A stretch of 64,000 nucleotides of DNA from Candolleomyces eurysporus (GCA_027579435.1 JANBPK010000009.1:1-64000), one strand, 5' to 3'. Positions 43,715-59,525 are shown, counted from the stretch's first letter. Notes: generated from the sequence alone by a model not told the origin. Numbers and translations: made by a program.

Positions 43715-43925
43715 GATAGCATGAATCGGACTCGAACTCTCGAATCGACGTAACTTGACGCGCCCGATCAGAGATGTCACATGACTACTTGCCTAACTAG
43801 GCAGGTGCTACAGCTCGAATATACCGGTAGGAACTTTGGGATTGGGATTCCTGCCACTCCCCTGGCGCGTCTCGTGAAGCGCCTGCCTCCTTTTCCTTTG
43901 CATCCTCCTCCCACTGGCCAGAATC
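43715..43925. promoter_or_regulatory. Divergent promoter, CTNNBL1 / TRA1
   Basis: This 211-bp gap lies between start codons of two conserved nuclear genes. No TATA box is clear. CT-rich sequence precedes the TRA1 start. Confidence 0.5.
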
Positions 43926-46900
43926 ATGGCCAGTCATCCAAACTCAGAGGCAAATGCCTCTACTGCTCCTTCAAACCTAGAAAGCAAGGTCGCCAGAATG
44001 GCAGATCCAAACTCTGGCGAGTGGCCCTTGCTCAATGTATAGTCGTTCTGCTCACTCAGCTCCAGATCTCGCAACAAAGCATGCTGTCGCAACAGAGATA
44101 CGAGAGGCCATGGACTCCACAAGAGATGCTGAATTTACACGGGTCATGCCCTATCTCGTCCCAGCAACTGTTGAATTGGTCCAGTCAAGCCATCCTTCAT
44201 TCCAACGAGACACCACCGAATATCTCTTTCGACGCACCCTCCTCGACATCATCAACCGATTCCCAGTATGCGAGCCCGTTCGCTCGAACTCTGCCTCCAT
44301 ATTCCACACAATGCTTACCGTTATTCGCCTCGACAACGAAGAGAACGGCGCTACGGCCTGCAAGACGCTCGTCGATCTCGCTCGCAACCACCGCGTTGTG
44401 ACGGAACAGGGAATGACCGAATTCATGACTTCCTTTCAAGAGCTATTCGGAAACATGAAGGGCTTAGCCGAAGAATATCTTTCGGAGTCCTCTGCCCCGA
44501 TAGACTCGAATGTCATCCTGCCCTCGTTGCGAAGCTTCAAAGTGCTCGGCGAGATGGCCATGGTGTTGGTCGTCATGTCCCAAGTACAACGCCCTCTAGT
44601 TGGCCCCTCCATTCAAGCCTCGACAGCCTCTGCACTCGACTTCATTGCTCTCGAAGCTCCCGCCCAATTGAAGATGAAAAATGACTACGAAGCAATGGGC
44701 AATTTGTGGGCAGGAATGGCTGAAACGATCAAGAACTCTACTTTATACAACGACCTGACACAAGCCCAGATGAGGGTACGATTTTTTCCTTTCGCCCGTT
44801 ACAAATTTCGCGACCAACTTCCTCGTAGATGCTGTCCTATTTGGCATATGTCATGCGCTACGCGCCGGAGTCATATGGGAACTATGGAGAGACCCTCGTC
44901 CTCCGCTCTCTTCGCATTCTGCAAGATTGCCCAACAAATAACATCTCTGTCAGAAGGGTGGGTCTAACAGCATTCCTTTTCCGACACCTACTGATTATCT
45001 GGATAGGAAATCATCGTCGTGTTTCGCCATCTTCTCGCCACACCCCATCGACGCGTCCTCGTTACGCAAACCGACAAGTTGCTGGATGAAAGAGTCCTCC
45101 TTGGAACTGGCCTAGCTACGAGGGAAACTCTGAGGTGCGCATGGCCTATTCTCCATTTTTTTCTACTTACTAATATCGAGCAGACCCGTCGTGCATTCAG
45201 CAGTCGCCGACCTCTTTCATAACATCAAAGGAGACTTGGGTTTTGAACAACTGGCACACATTGTCCATGTCTACTCGTCGTTCCTCTTCAATTCATCCCT
45301 CGGCCTCAACCTCCACATCCTATTTGCGAAGGTGCTGTTCGGGTTGACAGAAACCATCGTAGCCAAAGACACATCGCAACAAGCAGCAAAACTGATCCGT
45401 TCCATGTTCGAAACCTGCCTCGAGCGCCTCGAGGGCTTGTGTGCGATTCAACCTGAAGTCAATTCTGCATTGGAGAAGTCGCGAGCTGGTACACAAGACA
45501 GCGCCATCGACACCTTTTTCATCGAGAAATCACGGCCAGTTGGAGGTGCTTTGTATGCACTAGAAAAGCCCGAGGATGTGATGCTCGGTAAGTCAATGAA
45601 TATCTATGTGTTATAATGATCTCAAACCAGTGTTAGAATGCCGCCAACTATACCGAGCGCTGGTACATGGGTTTCGTGTTACGCTCGTCGCCATGAAGAG
45701 ATGTGACGCACCAGTCCCCGACGGAACGCTTGCATTCCGGCTTTTTGAAGGGTGCATCCGATGCATGTCGCTCTACGACCTCGACCCTCGCCTCAATGAG
45801 CAGAACGACATAGTGGATTGGTTCGGTCACGCTCTCCTGGAACTGAACCCCAACGTCTTTCAAGAAGTTTGGACTCACAAAATCGAATTCTTCTTTGAAA
45901 ATGCGCAAAGACGACCAATCTTACTCAACGTCTGCCAGTTCCTGTTTGGCCGCGAACCAACTACTGCCGGACTTCTCAGCATCGTCCTCAAGTTCCTTAT
46001 CGAAAGACTACCTCAACTCGGCGAATGCGACGAACATACAGGCCTCGCAACGATACGTCTGTACAAGATGGCTTTCCATGCAGTTTCTCTCTTCCCACCC
46101 CTCAATGAACCCATCCTCGCCTCTCACCTCGCGAAGCTGCTAATGGACTGCTTCCCTCTCGCAGCCAAGGCATCCAAGCCAGCGCATTATTTCCATCTCC
46201 TCCGAGCATTGTTTCGAGCAATAGGTGTTGGAGGAGGGAGGTTTGAACTTCTCTACAATGCTGTCCTCCCGTTGTTGCCGGAAATGTTGGAGAGTCTGAA
46301 TCGTCAATTACTCGCGTCCAGCGGTTCAACCCGCGACATGATCGTCGACCTCTGTCTTACCGTCCCGTTGCGATTGACACACCTCTTACCCCACCTTTCA
46401 TACTTGATGCAACCCCTTGCCCTCGCACTTCGTGGAACCCCCGAGCTTGCCTCCCAGGGACTTCGAACCCTTGAACTATGCATCGACAACCTCACGCCGG
46501 ATTTCCTCGACCCAACGCTAAGCATCGTACTTCGCGAATTGATGGAGGCCTTGTTCAGCCATCTGAAGCCGGCTCCTCAAAGCCACAACCTCGCCCACAC
46601 AACCATCCGGATCCTCGGTAAACTGGGTGGCAGAAATCGTCGACTTCTTTTCAAGGAACCCGCCCTCACCTATCACCATCACTCCACGCCAGCGAAGATG
46701 GCGATATCGTTCAACGGAAAGTCGGAAGCCATTGCGTTGGGACCGGTAGCCGACCTCGCAGTTCGTTCGCTCCCCAAGTTGGGTGCGGTAGATCAGCTCC
46801 ATGCCTACAGGTACTTGGAAAATTGTGTCTCATTGATGTTGCACGAGGTGTGTATCCATGGTTTGACCTTACTTTCAATACTGACAATCATCTCAGGGGT

Positions 46901-49900
46901 TGAAGGGAAAGAACGTCGAGGATTTCTTTGTGCACGCACTAGAAGGTCTTTTTGACTGCATTCATTTACCTGCTGTCCAAAGCGAAGCCGAAGGTTATAT
47001 CAAGAAGGTGGCAAGTGCCTTGTTCGAAAGCGAAATTCGCCGCAACCAATCTCGACCGTCCGGCATCCGACTCACCCAAAGCAACCTGCTTGCAGGGATC
47101 CTCGACTCCATTCCTCATGCACTCGCCCGCGAGCAGCCTGCCCAGATTGAAAAGGCAAAGACATTCGTCGCGTCCCTTATCGAAGATTTGGTGCAGATGA
47201 GGTCACAACCCAACATTACTGTCCAGGACATTCTACCCATCCTTCATCACCTCGCAAATCGGTTCACGTCCCTCTGCCTTGATGATTCGTGGACCAGGAA
47301 AAACGCCGGCTGCAACGGTGTGCGCCTGATGGTCTCGACACCCGTTCTCGGCCAGAAATGGATTGCCGACCGGGAGATTGACCTCGTTCGAACCCTCATA
47401 CATGTCCTCAAAGACCTGCCCAATGACTTGCCTCGGAATATCGAAAGCGTCGTCGACATTCTCGTCGATGTAATTACGATCAGCTACACCCATCTCGAGG
47501 TCAACAACGACAACGCCCTGGGTCGGACTAGGCTCAGCCACATAGCGGGATTGTTTTTCCCTGAGCTCCAAAGCCCGAGTGCGATTGTCCGCGAAGCCTC
47601 CCAGAAGTGCATCTCGTTGCTGGTTGAACAAAGTGGACGCCCGGCGATGGAGTTGCTGTTACCGCACCGTGATAGAATGCTCACTGGCATCTACACCAAG
47701 CCACTTCGAGCCCTTCCGTTCTTGAAGCAGATTGGTATGATCGAGGCTGTTCGCTTTTGCCTCAAACTTGACCCTCCGCTGGTGGACCTTAATGATGAAC
47801 TGCTGCGACTCCTCCACGAAACCCTCGCTCTCGCCGACGCCGACGACACCCAGTTACTCGGCCCTCGCCACCTCCGGCAAAGCATGCTGGAAGTCATCAA
47901 ACTTCGTGTTGCCTGTATTCAGTTGCTCACCGCGGCGCTGCCGTTGACGGATTTCTTTTCGCGTCAGCCCCAGACTCGACAACGGTGAGTATTTTAGAAA
48001 TCGACTTTTGGCTTTTCTAATCTCGGAATCTCAGGGTCACTGGTGTCTACTTCAAGTCGTTGTACTCCCCATCTGCCGAGGTCAAGGACGTTGCTCACGA
48101 AGGATTGCGCCTCGTTTTGGGACATCAAAGTCGCCTCCCGAAGGAACTTTTGCAGACCGGCCTCCGACCTATCCTCATGAACCTGGCGGACCCAAAGCGA
48201 CTTTCGATATCGGGATTGGAAGGACTGGCACGCCTCCTCGAACTGCTCACAAACTATTTCAAAGTCGAAATCGGCCACAAACTTCTAGATCATTTCCGTA
48301 TAGTCGCAGACCCTCAAACGCTGCAAATGTCACCGAAAGTACCCTTCTCTGAGAATGAGGGAATCCCCAAACTCGTCCGACTTGCCCATATCTTCCACCT
48401 TCTCCCTCCATCCGCCAACATCTTCCTCGAAAGCTTGGTCAACGCCATCGTCCAGACAGAAACACAGCTCCACTTTTCGACGCAAAATCCATTCTCTGAG
48501 CCACTTGCCAAATACCTCGATCGCTATCCAACAGAGGGTGTCGACTTCCTCTTCCGAAACCTTAAGCTTCCTCGCACAGTACGCACCTTCCGCAACATCC
48601 TTCAAGCGAAGCTTGCTCCGAATCTCCAAAGAGAGCTGGCCAGCCGTGCGCAGCTTCTTGGCTCTCGACTGGCATTCGGGTCGGATACCTACCAGCTCAA
48701 ATCCGCTCTTCAGCTCGTCGACGATCTCGCTGATATCGATCCAACATTCCTTGCTCAGAATGAGTACATCGTCGAGCAGCTGGTCGCTCTCTGGAATGCC
48801 ATGGCAGGACCGCACACCGACGTCGACGTAGCGGAGATGACTCACTGGCATTCTATGATCCAGAGAGTATTCATCCAGGTGTTGCAGCGATCACCGAGGA
48901 TCGACTTGCTGTTCGAACTCGTGTCGATCTACAGCCGGAATTTGGAGCTGGACACCGTCGCGACCACCAAGTTCCTTTATCAACATGTGGCCCTGAGTGA
49001 AGATCTCTTCTTCCGTCGCAACGTTCTCCTCCGGTTCATTACATGGTTCAACGACCCGCAGTACACCTGGCAGCACAAATGCTACTTCATCCGTTATGTT
49101 GTCAGTCCAACCCTGCTCGTACAAGCTTCTCGCTCCCTCCAAGCCGATCGACTAATCGACTCCGACTTCATTGCTCAACTCCACCGTCTTATCTGGGCAC
49201 ATTTGACGACGAAAACCACCGACTCCCAAGGAATGGAAGACTTACTACGCATCGAATTCTTGCATCTCACAACGATTCTGGTCCAACACTACCCTGATTT
49301 GTTGGAGGATGTCAAGAAGGACATTGCAAAGTACATCTGGTTCCACATCAGCAACTTCGACGACATCATAGTGAAGCAAATGGCCTATCTTCTAGCGGCT
49401 CAATTCTTTTCGACATTCCCAAACCCTCCAAAATTCATACTCCGGGCCTGGACAGGATTGCTGCAGCTCCCTCAGCTTGAGGGCCGTAGCCCTCTGCGTC
49501 ACGAAGCAATGGCGATCTTAGCGTCCTGCTTCCCAACAGATACGGACGAGAACGGGTACCTCCTGTGGGCGAAGGAGACGCGGCGCGTGTTACAAGACGA
49601 CGGTCCCATTCAAATGCTCCCCATCTATCACCTTATCGTCAAGCAACCTGACCTTTTCTTCCCCGTACGCTCACTATTCATCTCCCACATCACCAATTCT
49701 CTCCAAAAGCTCGGACTATCAGCAACATCATCAGCCGAGTCCCGCCTACTTTCGATCGAAGTCCTCACGACGATATTCAAGTGGGAGCAACGCGCCATCG
49801 AGGAATCAAAGGGACGAGCAGATGACAGCGACCTGCCGAGGCATCTCAAATGGCGTACCCCGTTAGCCTTGCGAGAGACCATGGTCAGCTATCTCATGCG

Positions 49901-52900
49901 ACTCGCAACATTGCACCATGATCCTCCTGTGAAACAAGCTCTCGTACCTCGCGCTCTCGGACTTCTCCAGCTGATAGTGGCACCAAGTGGATGGCCCGAT
50001 ATAACTGTTGGATTGCGATTCTTCTCTCGCTCTTTGGAACAGGTAAGATCCTTCCCTTATCTCACAACTTAATGTTGACCCATTTTCCCCAGAATGACTT
50101 TTCCACTGAAGCACTCGTCACGCAAGCAGTATCCGCTGCCAAAGTTTTGCAAGTTGTCGCATCTGAACAACCGGATTCATGGTACACTGCGAATGCTTCA
50201 GTCCTCCAGAAGTTGGTTATCAAAGGCATCCTTTATGAAGACAGCAACCTCCAAGACGCATTACACCCCATCTTCGACAAACTCCTTTCCCTCTTCCCAC
50301 TCCCCGAGTCCGTGCCTCCCGGCGACAGCGAGCAGGCGGAATTCCACCGAACTGTTTGGGAGATCTTCAATGAGAACAATATGACATCCTCTCGACCCAA
50401 TGTTCGTGGCGTCCTTCTCATCGTCAAGTCCATCGTCCGGACAACTCCTGAACGAATGTCGAACAACCCGCCGCAAGGAACTTCCTCGAATAGCGAGAAA
50501 TTCATCAAGCTATTTAGCGAGCTCGTCAAGGACCACATCCGCTCTGCACCTGGGACGGCTGCACACGAATCCAACCTTCGATTGCTGATGATGTTTTTGG
50601 ATATCTGTCGGGACTATACGGGCGCTCTGGGAGAGAATCGCCGATGGTTGCTCACTGCCTTGGTCGCCCTCATTGACAAGACGAAGAGCGCGACACTCTG
50701 CAAACACCTCCTTGATATGGCAAAGATCTGGGTTCTGAACAAGCAAGCAGCCTACCCCAACCCGAAAGAGAAGGCCAGTCTTATGCAAAAGCTTGTCAAC
50801 TTTGAATCTCGCGGCGAAGTCCTCTTCACTCCATACCTCGAAGTCGTCTACGAGATCTACACAGACCCCAGCTTCCGACGAAGTGAACTGACCTCCCGGT
50901 TGGAACATTCATTCTTGATCGGATGCCGTGCCAAGGACAGCAGTTTGCGGGAACGATTTGTCGATCTTCTGGACGTCAGCGTTTCTCGCTCCCTCTTCAA
51001 CCGCATCACCTACATTCTGGCAGTCCAAAACTGGGAAGTCCTCGCTGACCAGAACTGGGTCTATCTTGCTTTGCATCTTCTCCTAGGTGCAGCAGATGTT
51101 CAGTTGCCATCAAACCAGGAACGTCGCGTTGGATCCAATCCATTACAAGTCATCAACCGGCCCGATACACGAGACATCATCCTTCCCCTTCAGCGACTCC
51201 TCTTCCTCGACCCTCAAACCGCTCATGATGTCTGGGTGTCTGTTTTCCCTGCCGTCTGGGCCTCGTTATCCCGTCGTGAGCAGTCGGACGTCACAAATCA
51301 CATGATCAACCTCCTTAGCAAGGAATATCACATCAAGCAAGCTTCAATCCGGCCCAACGTGATTCAAACGCTTCTCGCAGGGATACACGCCTGTTCCCCG
51401 CCCATGACTCTACCACCGCATCTTGTCAAATACCTCGCAAAAACTTTCGGTTGCTGGCACATCGCCCTCGAAATCCTCGATACCACGCTGGATAGCATGA
51501 AAGATGACGAGCCCACTGTTCGAGACTACGTCTACGACTCGCTCGCTGAGATCTATGCAGAACTAGCGGAAGAGGATATGTTCTACGGCCTTTGGCGAAG
51601 ACGGTGCCTCTTACCCGATACCAATGTAGCTCTGGCATTCGAGCAAGTCGGGATGTGGGAGCAAGCGTCTACTGTCTACGAAGCGGCGCAGAACAAGGTT
51701 CGCGCTGGAACTTTGCCGTTCAACGAACTCGAGTACTGCCTGTGGGAGGATCACTGGGTGTTGGCAGCTGAAAAGCTCCAGCATTGGGATATTCTCTATG
51801 AATTTTCGAAGAGCGAAGGGAATCAAGAGTTGATGTTGGAGAGTGCATGGAGAACTCGCGATTGGTCGGTTGAGAAGGAAGTTCTGGAGGAGCAAATCAA
51901 TGGTCTACCTGAAGTCGCAACGCCACGTCGCCGAGTGTTCGAGGCATTCATCGCCCTTCTCAAGGCACCTGGAGCAGTTGACAAGAATGTCGATTTTACG
52001 AAGTATCTCGAAGATGCCATGCAGCTCTCCCTACGGAAATGGGTTGGCCTACCGCAGCACTTCTCCGTCGCCCACATCCCCCTATTACAGCACTTCCAGC
52101 AATTCGTCGAGCTCCAGGAAGCTGTCCAGATATTTGGCTCTCTTGCCCAGACCAACGCGCAGAACCTCGAGAAAAAGTCCGCAGAGCTCAAGATGGTCTT
52201 ACAGGCATGGCGCGAACGCCTCCCGAACATCTACGACGATATCAATATCTGGAGCGACCTTGTAGCCTGGCGTCAGAACGTCTTCAACGCGATCAATCTC
52301 TCATACATGCCATTGATCGGCGGTCCAAATCAGCCAGGTGGAAGTGGCGGCGCTAACTCCAATACCTACGGTTACAGGGGATATCATGAAACTGCGTGGA
52401 TCATCAATCGCTTTGCCCATGTAGCTCGAAAGCATGGTTTACTGGACGTCTGCCAAACATTCTTGAACAAGATTTACACCCTTCCAAACATCGAAATCTC
52501 CGAAGCGTTCCTGAAGCTGAGGGAACAAGCAAAATGCCACTATCAAAAGCCGACGGACCTTTCGGTTGGGCTCGACGTAATCAACAACACCAATCTTATG
52601 TTCTTCACCAATGCTCAGAAGGCAGAGTTCCACACTCTGAAGGGGATGTTTTTCGCAAAACTTGGGCGCAACGAAGACGCCAACTACGCATTTGGCCAAG
52701 CACCTCAATTGGACTTGTCTCAAGCAAAGGCCTGGGCCGAATGGGGAAAATATCATGACCGAACGTTCAAGGAGAACCCTGGCGACTTCCCCTCTGCCCA
52801 TCACGCAGTGAGCTGCTATCTTCAAGCGGCCGGCTTATACAAATGTGCCAAGAGTAGACCGCTACTCGCCCGAGTTCTCTGGCTTCTTAGCATCGAGGAC

Positions 52901-55476
52901 GGTGCAGGTCAAGTTTCACGCGCTTTCGATAGCTACCAAGGGGATGCTGCATTCTGGTACTGGATTACACTCGTTCCGCACCTCATCATGTCCCTCTCCC
53001 ACCGGGAGTCGAAACATGCTCGCTATGTCTTGCAAAGCCTAGCGAAGCACTTCCCACAGGTGGGTCATACTGTCATATATCAGATGCAATTTCTAACACA
53101 TATAATCAGGCCATATTTTACCAGTTGCGCACGAGTCGTGAAGAAATGCACCTTTTGAAACGGGCCATGACGGCGCGTGCTGCCCAGGCCGCTTTAGTCG
53201 AAGCGAGGCGCACGAATCCCGACGCTAGTACCGATGTAACGATGGCTGACGGAACAGCTACAAACGTGGGGGCTTCAGGAGAAGCAAGCACCCAAGCCAG
53301 CAACACATCAGGGCCCTCAGCTGCAACACAGCCTCCCGCGCCCGCGGTGGAACTGCCCCCAGGATTTCCCCGCGGCGCGTATGAACATGTTGAGGAGATT
53401 ATGCAGGTTCTCAAAACCGCATTCCCTTTGCTCATCCTAAGCTTGGAAACGATGGTCGATCAGATACAACACAAGTTCAAGCTATCTCCGGAGGAAGAAG
53501 TTTACAGGAATGTCTGCATGTTGATGCAAGACGCAACACAGGTTAGTCCTCCCGACCTCGACTGAATTCATCAGCCTAACAACCATATTCAGAATTTCGT
53601 CATTCGAGTCAACGCGCAAGATGATGATGGCCAGCTCAACCCCCAGACAGTGATGATGTTGCAACGCATGGCTGCCAATATGCCTCTCTTCGTCCGGGTG
53701 CGCCTCTCAATTTTCTTACATTCGTTCTTATTTCTCACTCATCTGTCATAAAGAAGGAATTTGAGGATGAATTCATTGCGAGCAAACCCACCCACACTCA
53801 GTACATGCAACGGCTGCAAACATGGCGAGACCGGTTCGAAAAGCTCATCGACAGTCGTCCTCGACTGCAACCTTTGGCCTTATTGAGCCACTATCTCACC
53901 GAATTCCAATATAGCAAGGTTGATGAAATCGAGGTCCCAGGCCAATACACAGAAGTGAGTACTTTAAGATTGAAGAGGAGCCTATAACCAACCCATTTTT
54001 TAGGAAAAGGACTCCAACCAGAGTTTCGTCCGAATTCAAAAATATGCATCTAAATTCGAGACGTGCCGCTCTAACGGATCTTGTTGGAAGAGGTTCACTC
54101 TCTATGGAAATGACCACTCGAGGACATCGTTCATCGTTCAATTACCCTGTCATCGGCAATCGCGGCGCGAGGAGCGTGTCATTCAGATCCTCAGGACATT
54201 CAACGGGTGCGTTTATGCGATTCAATTATCTCATCTGACTCACCTTTCTCTAGTGCTTTGAACCGGAAGAAAGAAAGCCGAAGGAGGAACTTGAACTTCC
54301 ATCTTCCAGCAATAGTTTCATGCAGTCCTTCTGTCAGGTTGTTCCAGACCGATTCCTCGTATGTCTCCTTCGGTGACATCTATGACCTTCATTGCGAAGA
54401 AGCTGGGATTTCGAAAGAGGAGCCGATTTTGTACTCGGGTGAGAAGGTCAAACAGGTCTTGCGTGGGTTCCGCGAGTTCCCTTCCCGCCAGGTGGGTTCA
54501 ATCTTTTTCGTTTCCACTGGTCTTGCCTAAATATGAGCTCCAGCTTACCAAAACGGAGTATATCACACTGAAGAAGGAGATTTTCGAAGAGATCAACGTC
54601 AAGATGGTTCCTGACTCGGTCATTACCAACGTAGGTGTCACCACGGTGGATGTCTTTCTTTCTTACTCACCAACTTGCAGTATATGGTCCGTACAATGGA
54701 TGGACCCATCGAACTCTGGAGGATGCGGAAGCAATTCACGCACCAGCTAGCAGCATGCGGCTTCATGACCTTTGTTCTATCCATCTCCAGTCGAAACCCC
54801 AGTCGCTTCCAGATTTCTCGATCTACCGGACTCATCGCGATGACAGAACTCCTTCCCGGTTTGTGTCTATTTCAGTTCACACTCCCGTCAAATTTATTGA
54901 TCAATTGTCGATAGGCATCTCAAGTCAACTTCCAATCTTTGCGACCGGCGATGTTGTTCCCTTCCGCTTCACTCCAAATATGCAGCACTTCGTCGGCACC
55001 AACTTTATGGATGGTATTCTAGCGCCGAGTATCATGGCGATTGGACAGTCACTTTCGGAGCCTGAGGTTTGATTTTACCTTGTATACACTAGCGTTGCAA
55101 CTGACTTTCCACCCTAGTTTGATCTCGAATATCACCTCTGTCTCTTTAGTAGGGACGAAGTCAGCGCCTGGATGTCGATGAGAGGGAAGCCATGGAATGT
55201 GGACGGAGTCTTCCGACAGAGTGTCACTGCCAACATCGAAAGTATCGTCAAAAAGGCCGAGGGTTTGGGCTGCAAGAGCGAGAGAGAAAGTGTAAGTTCC
55301 ATCGTGAAGCTTTTTCTGATCGACACGCTGACAAGAATTCCGAAATGCTCCAGGCGATGCAATCGAGCGTTACTCCCAACACCGCGGTTCTGCAAAGTGT
55401 GACCAGTCTCATTACCGCCGCTACCAACCCTATGCAACTGGCGAAGATGGGGGAGCTGTATCATCCATGGTTCTAG
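43926..55476 (+). CDS. TRA1: Tra1/TRRAP pseudokinase, SAGA and NuA4 scaffold
   Basis: This giant PIKK-family scaffold (roughly 3,500 residues) recruits activators to the SAGA and NuA4 acetyltransferase complexes. ATG is at 43926 (MASHPNSEAN) and the stop at 55474-55476. About twenty short introns are spread along the gene. The longest exons cover about 45640-46850, 48034-50042 and 50093-53058. Most of the protein is HEAT-like helical repeats, for example SFKVLGEMAMVLVVMSQVQ. The FAT region runs through about 51.3-53.0 kb (WEDHWVLAAEKLQHWDILYE and YHETAWIINRFAHVARKHGL). The kinase-like part has SFGDIYDLHCEEAGISKEEP, VRTMDGPIELWRMRKQFTHQ and FRFTPNMQHFVG, and it lacks the catalytic DFG and Mg-binding motifs of active PIKKs. 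The FATC end reads MGELYHPWF. Confidence 0.95.
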
Positions 55477-55636
55477 ATGTTTTCTTGCGATTTTTGTATT
55501 TCCTTGTATTGCTTCTTGTTGTCCATGCTTTCCTTGTTTGCATGTAATCTTAGACCGCGCATCGTGTATATTACTATGACTGCAATATTCTCAACTACAA
55601 CGATTCACAACTACAAAACATGAAGAACGTCAACAA

Positions 55637-57605
55637 TCACCGTTGCGCCCTGAACCCTTCCGTTTGCTTATGGTTCATGATTTGCATCTCGCTGTCAAGC
55701 ATCATCTAATCATTGTGTCAGTGGGGCCATTCATGAAATCATAGCGAAGCGAACTAACATCTTCTGCCATGGCGTAAACGTCAGACCCGGGTCGGTTGTA
55801 CATCATGGCATTGGCAAACATGAGGTAGACGTCCCGCTGGAATTCACGGGAGTTGGAAATGGCGCCATCCTTCACCCGACCCTTGATCGTTTTGAGGTCC
55901 ATGGGCCTTTTCACGATTTCATGGTAGTCGGGAGCGTCGGATAATTTGATGGGGTTGTGAAAGATGGTACCATTTCGGTGGGCTGAGATCTGCTGGTGCA
56001 AGAGACCAATGACGTTTTGAAATTTCTTGTTTGGGACTTGTTCAGACGGCCCCTTTCCTTGACGCGTCGAACGCGTCCGTGCGGGGGTGGCAGACTCGTC
56101 TTCTTCTGGTAGTTCCGAGTCCTCGCGGACGCGCTTTGCTTCTCTCGTCGCCTCGTCGGGGAATGAAGCCTTCCTCTTGCCTGCCAATCCGTTCAGCTTT
56201 GTCGAAACACCGGGAGAGTCGCACATACCTTCACGCGTTCGGGTGGAAGTCCCTTCGAAAGGTGAGCTGGGGAGTTCTTCATCCTGTTGAGGGGTCTCCG
56301 CCTTTACCCCGGTATCCGTCTCAGGCTCGCTGTCGGCGGGTTCTTGTTCCTGCTTTTGTCGCTGACGACGCGTTCTCGGGCGTGGAGGGGCTGTGGAAGC
56401 AGCTGATGACTTGCGCCGCGTTGAACCTGAATTACGATGTAAGGCTCAGAACCCATAAAAACAGGGAAATGGAGCTCACGTCTGATGGTTTGGAGAGGCT
56501 CATCAGCAGAAGATTCGCCTTCATCTTGGGCCTGCTCAGTTTCTTTGGGGGACGCTGGCTGCTCAGAGGTTCGTGAAGGCTCCTGTGCTTCATTGCCAGC
56601 TTCGCTATGCACTTCAAGAAGGGTTTCCACCTCGTTGTCTGCACCTTCTTCATCTTCCGGGTTCGATGCAGGAGCCTTGGTCTCCTCGTCGTCGGCCATC
56701 GAAACGTCAGCCTGCGTGCCAGTCTCCTCTTCCTCATCGACCTCCTGGGAAGCTTCTTCCTTCTCTTCACCCTCGTCACCTTGCTCGTCCTCGTCGGGTG
56801 CTTGCTCTGCGACGCTTTCGGAGCCGTCCTGTGTGGGCTCTTCATCTTCTTGTTTGTCGCCGGTATCTTCGTCTGGCGCAGTTGAGTTCTCCTAGTGGCA
56901 ATAGATCAGGTATGTGGCTGACGGGGAGAGTAAGCGGACGTACCGGCTCGTCTTTTTCAGTAGTGGCTTCCGGCACCCCACTAATCTTAGCTCTGAGGTT
57001 ACTGTCCCATTTTCCCGATTTGATATCCTCAATTTCCTTCATTACGGTCCTAAGAAAGTATCAGTAGGGCCGATAGCATCTCACATGAGACCACTGACCT
57101 GAATTTGGTCTCCTCAGCTTTGATTAGCGTCATGAGCTCTTCGAAGCGAATTCGAAAGTGCTTCTGAGCCAGAGCCAAGTTTTCAGGAGCTGTAGACATG
57201 AGAACCAGTTGAGACATATCAAGAGACAGAAACTCACCCTTTGGGGCATTGGCAGCTTCCGTCCTTTGGATACAGGTCAATCAGATTCTGGGGACTCAGA
57301 AAATGGATCTAACCGGTCTATCTGGGCCTCTTTCATGAGGTGCTCATATATAGAGCCACACAGCTAAGAGAGGGTCGGGTGAGGGAAAAAACGACGCGTG
57401 AAGAGCAGCAGACGAACCGACGGGGTGAAGAAGTTCTTTGGGCGCGAGACAANGGGGGTGCTTGGCCATGAGCTTTGAGATGGTGCTCCAGCTCGGTGTG
57501 GCGACGCCAAACTCATGGGCCGCCTGAGCGATGAGGAGGCATTCTATGGGGGAGAGGGAGGAGAAGTCGAAGGCGGCGGTGCGTCGGGAGGCTCTGGCGC
57601 TCNAT
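55637..57605 (-). CDS. Bromodomain protein, BRD8/Bdc1-like
   Basis: This is probably the fungal counterpart of BRD8/Bdc1, an acetyl-lysine reader in the NuA4/TIP60 complex. The start codon is visible only if the N at 57603, which splits ATG, is dropped. It then reads MSARASRRTAAFDFSSLSPI. The N-terminal Myb/SANT-like part has SPIECLLIAQAAHEFGVATP and WSTISKLMAKHPLVSRPKNF (the N at 57453 must also be dropped) and YEHLMKEAQIDR, as in BRD8. A helix HFRIRFEELMTLIKAEETKF follows, then a long acidic linker. The bromodomain near the C-terminus has VIGLLHQQISAHRNGTIFHN, YHEIVKRPMDLKTIKGRV, FQRDVYLMFANAMMYNRP and SDVYAMAEDM. The MMYNRP part carries the acetyl-lysine-contacting Asn. The gene faces TRA1 tail to tail. 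Confidence 0.85.
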
Positions 57606-57713
57606 GGGGGGAGGAGAGGGAGCCCACAGGCTGGGAAAGCGGTGATGGCGTACCATGTGATGTCAGCGTTCAAAAGCGCAGCTGGGCCCAACTATCCTTC
57701 CTTGCTCCCAACC
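57606..57713. promoter_or_regulatory. 108-bp divergent promoter, BRD8-like / PEP4
   Basis: This is the shortest head-to-head gap in the window. All promoter and leader sequence for two genes must lie within 108 bp unless they use each other's coding region. No TATA box is seen. Confidence 0.55.
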
Positions 57714-59256
<1,543 letters not shown>

Positions 59257-59525
59257 TTGTTCTCGCAAGTTTGCACGCTGTTTGGAGTGTATTTTATTCT
59301 ATTGTACGATTTGACCTGCCTGCTCTGATTCGTAGCGACTGCACGCTTTCTGTTTATGTGTAGCCTTCCCTTCTATGAATGAGACTAAATATTACTGGCG
59401 ATATGATTACAATTACGTCATCAGAGGACATGTTCTGGCCTCAACCGACAACATGATCCATGAACCAGCCCATGTCAAGACGCCCACTACCACTGGGATA
59501 GCTTCGCGTACATCACCAAACACAC

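Noticed and set aside
43715..43780. tRNA-like B-box sequence near GACTCGAAC
   Set aside because: Read on the minus strand, the bases beside the TTCGAGT loop do not form a T stem. No A box or acceptor stem is found at the right distance, and the segment overlaps the CTNNBL1 start and the divergent promoter.
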